This document shows, in pieces, positions 12,518 to 23,529 of a DNA stretch of 64,000 bases. The position numbers and the translations under genes are program-made. The notes beneath the pieces are model-generated. The model ran no database searches, had not been told where the DNA came from, and saw only the letters and a program-made list of their open reading frames with translations. Numbering within the stretch: the stretch's first letter is position 1; every line of letters starts with the position of its first letter. The stretch covers positions 67,941,112 through 68,005,111 of the forward strand of contig JALGQZ010000004.1 in NCBI GenBank assembly GCA_023105745.1. Reading direction: 5' to 3'. This DNA is from Austropuccinia psidii. Its lineage: Eukaryota; Basidiomycota; Pucciniomycetes; Pucciniales; Sphaerophragmiaceae.

Positions 12518-15500
12518 TTATTGAGGAATTGGTCTTCTCTCATGTCTGAATCTTCTGAGAAACTTTTGGGAATCAGGTATCTTACTTTCTTCAACCCACT
12601 CATCTTCATGTTGTGGATTTCTGTACCTGACTAAGTATTCTCTTTCATTTTTACCCCTAAGTCTTCTTTCTTTTAAGACTTTCAGTACTTTCTTTTCCTC
12701 ACTTGGTTCAAGTGGGGGTACTTCTAAGGGTGTTTCATTTCTCAAAGGAAATAATTCCTTATCACTTGATGTGTAATGCTTTACAAGACTGACAGGGAAA
12801 GTTGGGTGTTTGTTTCCTAACTCTCCTGACAGTTCTACTTGTACTGCATTTGTCCCATGGAGGGCTTTAATAATAAATGGTCCTGCAAAGGAATCTTTCA
12901 ATTTCTTTGGACCTTTAATATTATTAAAGTTCAAGGTTGAAACTAGTATTAAGTCCCCTACTTTGAATTCTGGTGTCTTATGACTTTTATCCCATTTCTG
13001 CTTAGCATATTCAAAGGCATCATTCATGCTTTGATTTGCATGATGTCTCACTTTATCAAGCAGCAGCTTAAAGCTTGAAGCAGTTGGATGAATGTCAACC
13101 AAATCTTTTTTCAAAGTATCAACTGGAAGTTTGGGGTTCCATCCTTTTTCCAACATTGCAGGAGTCTTGCCTGTTGAAGCATGGATGGAGGTCTTGTAGG
13201 CTAATTCCAATGCTGGTATAAGAGTACACCAATCATGGGTAAAGCCATCAGAATCTTTAAACTCCAGGCCATAAGCACAAAATCTTCTGATCATGTCCTC
13301 AAGGGTTTGAATCATTCTTTCTGCCAGTCCATCTGTTTGTGGATGGTAGGCCGTTGAAAATGATAATTTTGTACCCAAAAGCTTATGTAGATTAGTCCAT
13401 AAGGCTGATGTGAATTTTGGGTCTCTATCACTAATGATATTTTTAAAGAGACCAGTATGGGATATGACTCTGTTCCAAATTAGAAGAGCTGTATCCATAG
13501 CTGTGTCATCTTTATGGCATGGTAAAAAGATTGGTGTTTTGCTATATCTGTCCACAATAACAAGACATGCATTGTAACTTTTATCACCTCCAGGTGGTAA
13601 AGCAGTTACCCAATCCATGTGAACCACTTCCCATGGGGTACTTGGTTCTTGAATATGGATCATTAAACCAAACCTTTTCCCAGTAGCTTTATTGGCTTTC
13701 TGGCATCTATCACAACTATGACAGTACTCAATGACATCTTTTCTCCAAGATGGCCACCAGGCACATGTCTTAATTCTTTCCATTGTTCTGTCTTCAGACA
13801 GATGTCCAGAATAAATGTTATCATGGCATTCTAGTAGTATTGTGTTAATCAACATTCTACTACATAGGACCATGACACATGTGTGTTTAGATCTATGATA
13901 TAGTATACCATCAAACAAATGAAATCTTCCATTATCATAAGATGTTTTCCAAATATCATCCAGAGAATTAGCCAAGGCTACATCTTTACAATCTTTGTCA
14001 AGTAGAGCAGTAAGAATATGACAATTCTTATCTTGCCTGTAGCTTTCTCTAACCTCTTCAAAGAATTCTGTTCCAACATCTGTGATATTGATTCCTTCAA
14101 TTGGGATTTGAGGTTCTGCACTTGTAGGAACATAGGCAGGATTATCAGGTGTATTGGGTAATGCCCATCTACTTAAGCCATCAGCATTCTTATGAATATT
14201 TCCAGCTTTATGTACTATGGTCATGTTGCCTCTATACTCCTGTATAGCAATCTGCCATCTTAACATGTGTCTGTTTGGAGTCTTCATGTTAAGAAGTGAT
14301 TTTACTGCATTACAATCAGTAATTACTTCAAACACACTACCATCAAGATAATAATGAAGTTTTTCCAGAGCCCAAACAAGGCAAAGGCACTCCATTTGGC
14401 TAGCTCCATATCTTGCCTCAGTAGGTTTAATTTGTCTTGAAATAAAACAAACTGGACCTTCATAAGGTTTGTCATTGACAATTTGAACTTGATGAAGAGC
14501 AGCTCCTAAACCATCACCACATGCATCAATATACAGCTTAAAAGGAAGTTTCCAGTCTGGCATCAATAATAATGGTGCATTGGTCAAGGCATGCTTGATT
14601 TTATCATATGCTTGAATTCTCTCCTGTGTCATTTCAAAAACAGTCTGTTGATCACAAATTCTGTATAATGATCTGGCATGGATTGCAAAATCTTTAAGGT
14701 GTTGCCTGTAATAACTGGCAAATCCTAAGAAAGACATCATCTCTTTTTTGTTCTGGGGCATTTGTTTCAGTAAAACTGCAGCCACTTTGTTTTTGTCAAC
14801 ACCAAGGCTTAGTCCTGATACTACATGTCCCAGAGCTTTCAACTCATGAAACCCAAAATTACATTTTTTAAGAGAAATTTTCATGTTCACTTGTAGAATT
14901 TTCCTAAGTACTAATGAAAGTCTCTCTAAATGTGATTACCAGGTTTCTGAACAAATGATAATGTCATCAATATAAATGATTAACCATCCCTCTGATAATT
15001 CATGTGGGAATATGGTATTCATCATTCTTTGATAATGAGAGGGTGCATTTTTAATACCAAAAGGCATCCTCAAATATTCATAAATACCACAATGAGCTAT
15101 TATTCTCAATAATTTCCTTGCATGAGGTGTTAAAACATTCTGATGGAAGCCTTTAAGAGCATCCATGGAAGTAATAAACTTTGCTTTGGATAATTGAGTC
15201 AAAGTCTCATGGATTCTAGGGATTGGATACCTGTCTGGAATAGTATAGGTGTTCAATGCCCTAAAATCCCCAACCATCCTTGACTTATCATTATGCCAAG
15301 TAATGATTACTGGAGTTGTGACTTCTACTTCCTCATTGTGTCCAACTTTTCTAAGAACTCCCAGTTTCATTAGTTCATGAATATGACTTTCTAATGCTTC
15401 TCTAGCCCTAGGGCTAGCTGGGTAAGCTGGTCTTCTTAATAGTGGGGGATAAGGTCTCTCCACGTTAAGCATGATATCCACTTCATGGCCTTTTATAGCC

Positions 15501-18286
15501 CCAAGTGGTTCATCATCAGAAGCAAAGGCTTTTTGAAATTGAAATAAAATTTCAATAAGTTCTTCCTTCATTTCTGGTGTTAATTCAGGACTAATTTGTG
15601 CTTCACTTAATTGATCTGACACAAATTTTTCTTTATTAACATTTTTTACTTGTTGAATGACAGTAATTTCTTTTCTTTCTGGAGAAAAAGCAAATTTTTG
15701 CCTTTTATTTTCCCCTATAGTGAAATATCTGTCCTTATAATTATTAATATCAATACCATAGATATTGAGATAATCATTCCCAAGTATAAAGTGTTGTGAA
15801 GTACAATTATTCATAACAACAAATTCAGCTTTCAATCTCATACTTCCTGCAGGGTGAGGAAATATTATTGTAGCTTCAAATATACCCAAAGGATGCATAT
15901 TCTGGCTAGCACTGCTGAATTTTACACCTTCAATTGGCATCAGCTTGTCTTGCCAATTGGTATAAATTTTGTCAAGATAATCTTTCCCAACACAAGTGCA
16001 AAAAGCACCTGAGTCAAGATGTATCTTGGCTTCTGTGTTATTTATCACAATATTAGTGATACAAGATGACCCAGCTGTATAACCTTTACCTCTGGCAGGT
16101 TTGGTTTTTTGCATTCTGGCATCTTGCACATGTATGAGATCCATACATTCATCACTGTACTGTGGTAAGTGAGTATGTACCTCAGTGACCTCAAAAGAAA
16201 CATTAATATTCTCTATACTAAGTTCTTCTGATGTTTCTTCTTCTTCTGAAGGTTCAGAATCACTTTCATGTAAAGCTACCTCAGTTTCTTTTGTGTCTTC
16301 CGCTTTTTCTACACTTATCTCATTGACTCTTGTCTTTTTTGGACAAGTGTTTGCTAAATGAGATGTGCTTCCACATTTATGACATTTCAAAGGAGGTCTG
16401 TCATGTGGTTTATTTGGTTTTGAAATTGGTTTCCCACTAGTCTTGTTGTCTATTGGGGGTTTATACCAATTTCTTCCAATTTTTGTTCTAGTAGTGATAT
16501 CCTCCATAGCATTGATATAATCTTCTGTAGAGCAAGGCTCAATACATCTGCTTCTTATAGCATGCTCAAGGTCACCACCACACTTTCTTAATATCCTTTT
16601 ATGTACCATTGGTTCAGACATATCAGGATGAAGGGCAGTTAATCTGTCCTTCTGTTTAAGAAACCAAGTCATGGGCCTGTCCCTCTCAATATTAAAAATG
16701 GCTTCCTCAAAAGAATTTTCCATTCTAAATCTCCAGGAATCATTTGCCCATTTGGAAATAACTTGTTCTTTCCACCAAGGCCAGGAATGTTTTCCATGGT
16801 CTTGTCTCATCTTATAATACCATTTCTTAGCTGATTTGGTAAATAATGAGTGTAATCTGGCACTTATGTATTCATCTGGTATGTTAAAGTCTTCTTTGAA
16901 CATATCAATTGTTTTCATAAATTCCATATGATTATATTCTCCTTCACCACTGAAGGTTGGCCATTCCTCTAATCTTGGAATGTCTTTGTAATTGCAAGCA
17001 GTTTCCACATCATTACTTGAAATTGTATGATGTAAATCATTATTCAAGTTAAGATCATTTCTGTCAAGAAATGGTGTGGATTGCCTTGGCAATTCATTTT
17101 TTAGTGATATATTATTAATACTTGATTGAATATCTTCTTTCAATTCAAGTCTTGCTTTATCACTTTTTTCCAATTGTTCTTGAAAAAGAGCTGCATTGTG
17201 GCCAGTTGAATTTTCCAAGTTTTGAACTTGTATTTTCAATTCTCTTAACTGTCCAGTTATAAAAGAAATTGAATTCTCATCTGGTTGATTGAGTAAGGTA
17301 ACTTTATGCTCAAGTCTTTCACAAATTTGCGTCAAAGACAAAATATTTGCCTTATTAACATTTTCAAGGCCAATAATGGTCTTTTGTTGGTCTTTAACTT
17401 GTACTATCTCATTGCCCAGCTTTTGTTGGACATGATCAAATGCTTTAAATTTTGCCATAATTTCTTTATTACAAGATTCAAAGTAAGTTACAAGCTTTAC
17501 AGGGTCTATTTCTTTGGAAAGGATTGGTTCAATCTTTCCTCCTCCTTGTTTTTGAATTCCATCAAAGTTCTTGCCATATTGAACACATTGTCCATGGCTG
17601 TCTTTTCCTTCTTTGGAATTCTGTAATTCTGAGGGTAGGGCTTGTTCCACTTGGGCTTTGCCTTTCCCTTTGCCTTTTGCTTGCCCTTCTGGTTGGTCTT
17701 TGGGGCTTGCTTGGGCTTGTTTGGCACTTGTTGAGGCGGATTTTTGCTGGTGGATGCTTGAGGAGCTTCCACTTGGCTGTTGTCCTTGCCCTGGGCCAAC
17801 TTCTTCTTCTGGTCTTCTGATAACATGCTTTGGTTTTTCAACCAAGCTTTTATCTGTTGGACTTGTCCTTTGACAGACATTGGTGTCCAACCCAATAGAA
17901 GATCTTCTGTCTTTTCTGGCCCCATGAACTTCTTCACTTGAAGATAAGAGTTCATGCTGCCTATCCAAAGACTTGGAAGGAGTTCCCACTCTTGTTGTTT
18001 TGACGCCAGGAACCAGTTTTTCCATTGGGATTGATAAATTTCCACAGTTGCCTGTTGGAAATGGTTCAGGTCTAACAGCAATAGCAGTTATGTCAGCTTC
18101 TGGACTCTCAATAAGAGGTTCAAAGGTGCTGGCTAACCTTTGGGAACTGGTGGAAGTTCTGGCATCCTCCATTTGTGCCTCTCCTCTGGGAGGACATTCT
18201 TGCCTTTTGGATTTATGGCTGGAATGTCCTGGTCCAGATCCATTTGATTGGATGGAGTAGTTGCTTCCACTTCTAGTAGGAGTCAT
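12518..18286 (-). pseudogene. Element A gag-pol polyprotein, one in-frame stop
   Basis: A single frame of 1923 codons. Gag has a Pro/Ser/Lys-rich N-terminus, a coiled-coil region and a CCHC knuckle (CHKCGSTSHLANTC, about residue 633). Next come an aspartic protease (HLDSGAFCT, about 755), reverse transcriptase ending at YIDD near residue 1107, RNase H ([15 protein letters not shown]), integrase with an HHCC domain and D-D-E core (HMDWVTALP ... SDRDPKF ... [13 protein letters not shown]), and a C-terminal chromodomain-like module. Gag and pol are fused without frameshift. TAA at 14936-14938 follows YIDDIIICSETW by one codon and would truncate RT in the palm; the frame resumes unbroken after it, so it is probably a single point mutation. 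Expressed from the 5' LTR at 19003-21196. Confidence 0.95.
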
Positions 18287-18984
18287 TTCACGTCAATTTT
18301 AATAAAAATTAGAGTAAAAGTGGATTGAATTCACCTGCAGGACCTTTAAAGGGCTCTTTGGTTATTAAACCCCTTGGTGCTGGGCTGGTTTGAATTTCAA
18401 TACTGGACTCTGAGGCTTCAGAGTCTGAAGAACTTTCTCTGATGGAAGACACTAGAGAAAATTTAAAAATATAAGTTATTTTATCAAATAATAAAAATAA
18501 CTTATAAACTCAACTTATTGAATAAAGTTGTTTTTATGTAATTTATGGCAAATTACGTCAAAAATAAAGAAAAATGTCTAAGATAAAAGAAAAAAATATT
18601 TTTAGTAAAGATTTTTATTTTTAAAGAATTTTTATTTGATTTATTATTTTCTTTAAAGAAATAATAATTATGCAATTAACAAGTTAATTAATCAAAATTA
18701 TATTATTATTCACTTTATACTAGAATAACTCAAAGAATAAATTTCAAGTCTGTGATGTGAAAAAGCCACTAGTTAGACAAAAGAAATTTATTCCAAGTCA
18801 CTCAATAGTATATTGTTTCAAACAATATTCTTAAGAAAAAATAACTTTATTAATATTATAAAGATTATTTATAAGGGATAAGTCCCAAAAAAGCCAATAT
18901 TAAGACAAATATGGCAATTTTACGTCAAAAAACAGTAAAATAAGGTCTAGAATATGATTTATGTCCCAAAAATTGGTTTAAAAT
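18287..18984 (-). other. Element A untranslated leader
   Basis: AT-rich stretch between the primer-binding site and the first ATG of gag. No ORF of note. Confidence 0.6.
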
Positions 18985-19000
18985 CACGGCCAGGCCCCCA
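18985..19000 (-). promoter_or_regulatory. Primer-binding site of element A
   Basis: TGGGGGCCTGGCCGTG on the minus strand, 2 nt inside the 5' LTR. Identical to the site of element A2, which supports selection on it as a tRNA-pairing primer site. Confidence 0.75.
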
Positions 19001-19002
19001 AA

Positions 19003-21196
19003 TGTAAGGTTTGTCTATGAAACTCTTGATAATAGTAACAATATCAAGAGTACTATGACTGTCCTCAGTAGAAAAATATAATATAATGAAATATTATAAC
19101 CACAAATTTAAATATAATTATTAAAAATAATTATATATAAAAAAAATAAATTTAATTATTATTATAATAATATAATAATAAAAAAAAATATAATAATTAT
19201 AATAAATTATAATTATTCTATTATTGTTATAGTCACTGACAGTTATAACAATAAGAAGTGTAAAGCTCTTAATGAGACTATTACACGTGGAAAATATAAA
19301 TATTTAACCACTTATAAATAATATAAATATTATTTATAAAAAGAATTAAACACACACTGTGCAGAAATAATTCTTTATAGAATAAAATTCTATATAAAAA
19401 AACTAATAATAGATAAAAAAAATATAGAACTTTAAAGAAAACTTACTTATAATATTTATTTAATACAACAAGTTATAAAACAACAGTTATTATATTAAAT
19501 AATGATTATAAGTTAAAAACACGCCAAAAATCAATAAAATCAAAGATAAAACAACTTTTTATACTAAAATTTATGATTAAAGAGTTTTTGAGAGGAATTT
19601 GTGGATTTTAAAAGATATTTAAGATGATAATTTTATATAATAAAATTTATTATAGATGATTACAACAATAATCTGAATTCTATGACTTCAATTCTTTAAT
19701 TTAATAAACAAAGAATAAAAATAACTTAAGAATTACTTTTAATAATAAGATTTTATATTTAATAAAACTTTACCTGTTTAAATTTCTAATATGATTGGAT
19801 TGATTATGAATGATGGACAAAAACAGTGATGAAAAGACTCTTTTTATGTCTACAGAGCAGCTCTCATGATTCATAATGGATGTAGAGGGCGTGCTCAGGT
19901 CAAAACTGAAAAACCATGCTTAAAAATTAAGTTCTTAACTTAAGGCAACTTATTTTTACTTCCAATTTAAAGTTATCAGTGTTATTCTTAACTCCAAGTA
20001 ACTTTAATCCTCATTTAGTTTAATTATTTTAAGTTTTAATATAAAATAAGTTTATTTATATTAAAGTTCATCACATGAACAACATAAAATCAGAGTTTCA
20101 AGCAGAAATCTCTTAAACTGAATTTTTAATTAATTTTTAAAGAAATCATAATTTTCTTTAAGCTTAATTAAAAAAGTAATTTTCCAGGCTAATTACCCAG
20201 GAAACCTATTAATAAAAGGTACTTAAAATTTAATTTATATATTGATAATATTAAATTCTAAGCTGTGTGAAATTTTCAAGCAAATCCATTAAGATTTGGA
20301 TTTTTAATGAATTTTTGAAGTTATTACTATTTTTCCACGTAAAATAGCAATACACACAAAACCTTAAGTTTTGATAAGGTTTTGATGATTGAAACCTTAA
20401 AGTTTTAAGCTTATTTAAGCTTTTTAAGCTTGATTAAGCTTTGACAGTTCTTAAAACCTTGATTCCAAGCCTGCTTATTGGGATTTACCCTCTTGGCAGC
20501 TTGAAATTCCTGTCCAATTTAGGATAAAACCAGTTTAAACCTTAAGGTTGGATCAAAGTCTAATCTTAAAGTTTAAATAAGGTTGAAAATCCTCCAATAC
20601 AGGTGGACAACCTTAATTGAATCCTTGCAGATCCAAAAAGTTGGGTACCCCAGCTCTATTTGGTCTTTTTCCTTTGTCCCACCTTTTTGCGTGGATTTTG
20701 CCCTTTTATTTATTTAAAGCCATACTATGGCCTTAAACCCTTTTAAATTGAGCTCACGCAGGATTTACATTCTGTATGGCAAATCCTTAGCCAATTCAGT
20801 AAATATACACCACACCTCAATTTTAACTAAAATTTTGGTAAAGTTGCATAAACCTTATGTAACTTTAAATTTAAGCTTAATTAAGCTTAAATTTAACAAT
20901 TTTAAAAAAATGTTAAAAAGTTACATTAGTACTGTGAGATTCTTAAATCTTCTAATAACACAAGAAATAAGTGTTTTTGGGTATAACACCCTATGGGTGT
21001 ACCCTAGGTTATTTTTGGTGTAGAATCCAAAAATGACATAATAATTATAACTTTGTTTATCCAAAAAAAAGTTATACTTATTTTTTATTATTTTTTATTT
21101 TAAATTCAACTAAAAAGTCTGTTTAAGACAAATTTAATTGTTTATAAAATCATTTGTGGCCTTATGGGTATGTTAAACATACCTCACAGGCTCACA
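19003..21196 (-). mobile_element. Element A 5' LTR
   Basis: 2194 bp, ends TG...CA, nearly identical to the 3' LTR. The right edge is followed by GACTG, the second copy of the TSD, and then by exon 2 of the C1 accessory gene. Confidence 0.97.
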
Positions 21197-21986
21197 GACT
21201 GGTTCCAGGCAGAGGGATGTGGCCAGATGGACTAATGTTGGAGGGTCCATTCCAATTGGTGGTAGGCCCATCCACTACAGCTCAGAAATTCCAATTTCAA
21301 GGACCAATGCTGATGGAGTGGTGAAAGTAGTGAAGAAGCTAAGAAGAATTGTTGATTCCCCATCAGATCCAGATGCTGAAGGAAGTGATGAGTTGGATGG
21401 TGAAGAAGTTCAAGTTATTCCTCATTCCATTGGCCATCCATGCAGCGATTCCTCTTCTCCACCTCTTGCCAACACCAGGTTCCAAATTCAAGTCATTCCC
21501 AGCACTCCAAGAACCTTCCAACCAATGCTTGCTTCCATTCCTACAACCCTTCCTCCTCCTTCACCAACTACTTCCCATACCACCAGGCATGCCTTGAATC
21601 CAGCAGTAAGACCATCACCAGTTCAACAGCCCAGGAACTCACCCATAAACACCTCCCGTCAACTCCAACCTGTGGCCAGCTCCAGCAGAAGAAGAGATGG
21701 ATTTTCCCCTTTGCCGTTTCCTGCCGCTCAAGTATTTCAAAGAAGCGAACGTTGGCCTATCCGGGTTACCAGAGAAGATCCCAACGCGGCTAGTGAAAAT
21801 CAAGATGCTGTGGCCAGATTGTTCAGGAGGGTTGATAGAAATAGCAGAGAGGTGATTATGTATTCCAATGACAGGACTATTCCAGGTACTGCTTCTGAAG
21901 AGATGGCTGCAGAATTTGCCTGGTATGAAGATGAGTTGATAAATGATTTCCAGAGAACTTTTGATGATTTGGGTAGAGATAACTAG

Positions 21987-22766
21987 TTTTCCTTTTCCTT
22001 GTTTGTGTTTGGTTTGCCTTCTATCCCCACTCTTATAAATACTAAAAAATGAAAAAATAATGGAACCTCCCAATACATGATTTGGGGAGGAGATGCTGCT
22101 GCTTTAAAGAAATAAAAGAAAGAAGATTATACAAGTAAAGAAAGAAAGAAAGAAAATAAAAAAGAATAAGAGAAAATGAGAGTAAAGAAAGAAATAAAGA
22201 AAAATCCTGATGGTTGGTCCTTCTTGTGGTGAGTTGCTTGATTTTGGCCAATAAGTGTCTGAAAAAATGAAAACCAAGCATTTTGATGCTCACAGAGTGG
22301 CCAAGGTAATGTTTTAAAAGAAGTAGAACCCTCAGGGATGCATACCAGGAGATGGAACTTACTTTCATAACTTCCACTCCCCACCAAGCACCATAAAATT
22401 GAAAAGAATTGCCATAAATGACTTCTGAGAAGAATTGCCATAAATGACTTCTGAAATGAATTGCCGTAAATGACTTGAAGTAATTAATGTCTTGAATTAT
22501 GATGATTGGCATAAAATGAAGTGATAATAAGGAAAGAAATGAAGAATAAAGAAAGAAAACATTGGGCCATATCTTGATAAGGTCCAAATGGAGGGTATTG
22601 ATGTTGTATGCTTCCTGAACCTGTCCAAAGAAATGACAAGTGCTCACAAAGTGGCCAAGGTGATGCTTACAACAACATATGGGTAGAATACCCCCTTAAA
22701 GGTGCATGCCAGGAGAGGAACTTACTTTCATAACTTCTTCTCCCCACCAAGCACCATAAATCAAAC
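21987..22766. repeat. C1 region after pol with two ~130-bp imperfect direct repeats
   Basis: Non-coding on the C1 strand. A segment with GGTGCTTGGTGGGGAGTGG, GAAAGTAAGTTCC and CCTTGGCCAC...GTGAGCA (read on minus) occurs near 22390-22270 and, in diverged form, near 22760-22640. The same pair exists in D (45546-45680 and 45847-45985) and C0. At about 22420-22480 a short AATTGCC/ATAAATGACTTCTGA unit is repeated three times. Function unknown. Confidence 0.6.
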
Positions 22767-23526
22767 TGTAACAACCACTCATCAGGGGTAAGGGTATTCA
22801 TTCATACACCCACTCAAACACCCCAAATCAGCAGATCCAGCATTTGTATCAGCATTCAATTTCAGCAATCTTCATTCTGAACATGCATACAGCTTGGTAC
22901 CTCAATACAGCCTGTCAATACCTGTACAGGTTGGATTCACCCAATACAGTTTCAATACACCAATATGGAACTGTATGATCACTCAAATACACCACACCTC
23001 TTGTACAGGTTCTGTACAGCTGTACAGGACCTGTATTGGCCAGACTCAATTCAATCATCAATTATTCTCATGAAAATTCTTCCTCTGGATCAGGGCTGGT
23101 GATTCTCACATATACCAGCCCCTCTTTCTCCCCCCTGGGGACTTTTCCCCAGTTAATTAATTTAGTTTATTTATTCTTTTATAATTATTCTTATCCTTAT
23201 ATTTGGGTATTATAATTATTTAATTCTAAGTTAGTCTTTGCATTTTTCTCTTTGCCTGTACAGTATGAGTTGGGGGTCATATCCTTATTAACCCTTCTCT
23301 TTCCATTCTGACAGGTTGAAACAGTGGACTTGGACTTGTTTGTGGTTGGCTCTTCTATTCTTTTACTCTTATCCTTTGTTGCTGCTTTTCTTATATTTAT
23401 TTCTTTAGCAATTTATCTTTAACACTGTTAAGTGTACTTCTTCTTACCATATCTTTGAGCCCTCCATAAGTGAGTCCCAGTTTACTGAGTGCCAGGCCCT
23501 CTTCACTTCGAAGAGCCCCTGTGACA
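22767..23526 (+). mobile_element. Solo LTR, C1 type
   Basis: 760 bp, TGTAACAACC...CTGTGACA, plus orientation, opposite to C1. Flanked by CAAAC at 22762-22766 and 23527-23531, so it is a true insertion followed by LTR-LTR recombination. It landed in the stop codon of C1 pol. Structural motifs match the other C-type LTRs, including the AGTTAATTAATTTA motif. Confidence 0.97.
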
Positions 23527-23529
23527 CAA

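Larger units (their letters stand above)
10192..21196 (-). mobile_element. Ty3/gypsy element A, complete
   Basis: 11,005 bp with LTRs of 2193 and 2194 bp and the 5-bp TSD GACTG (10187-10191 and 21197-21201). Minus-strand order: 5' LTR 21196-19003, primer-binding site 19000-18985, leader, one gag-pol frame 18286-12518, polypurine tract, 3' LTR 12384-10192. By eye the LTRs differ at only about ten or so sites, so insertion was recent. Only one nonsense codon (14936) is seen in the polyprotein. It lies in exon 2 of the C1 accessory gene. Confidence 0.97.
9736..21986 (+). pseudogene. C1 antisense accessory gene, Zn2Cys6-type protein, interrupted by element A
   Basis: Two-exon gene on the strand opposite gag-pol. 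Exon 1 is 9736-10135, the intron 10136-10185 (GTGAGT...TAG), and exon 2 is 10186-10191 joined to 21202-21986. Without element A the frame encodes 396 aa. Cysteines at 60, 63, 70, 81, 84 and 91 give CX2CX6CX10CX2CX6C, the spacing of fungal Zn2Cys6 binuclear clusters, usually DNA-binding. A Pro/Ser-rich middle and an acidic helical C-terminus (about residues 330-396) follow. Codon 77, inside the cluster, is TGA where CGA is likely ancestral. Element A inserted 6 bp into exon 2. Homologues are in D (46238-47344) and, as a fragment, in C0. Role unknown; a regulator of the element is plausible. Confidence 0.75.

Noticed and set aside
17306..18260. Plus-strand ORFs of 86-106 aa opposite element A gag
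   Set aside because: Shadows of the long gag frame with no independent signal; element A has no evident antisense gene.
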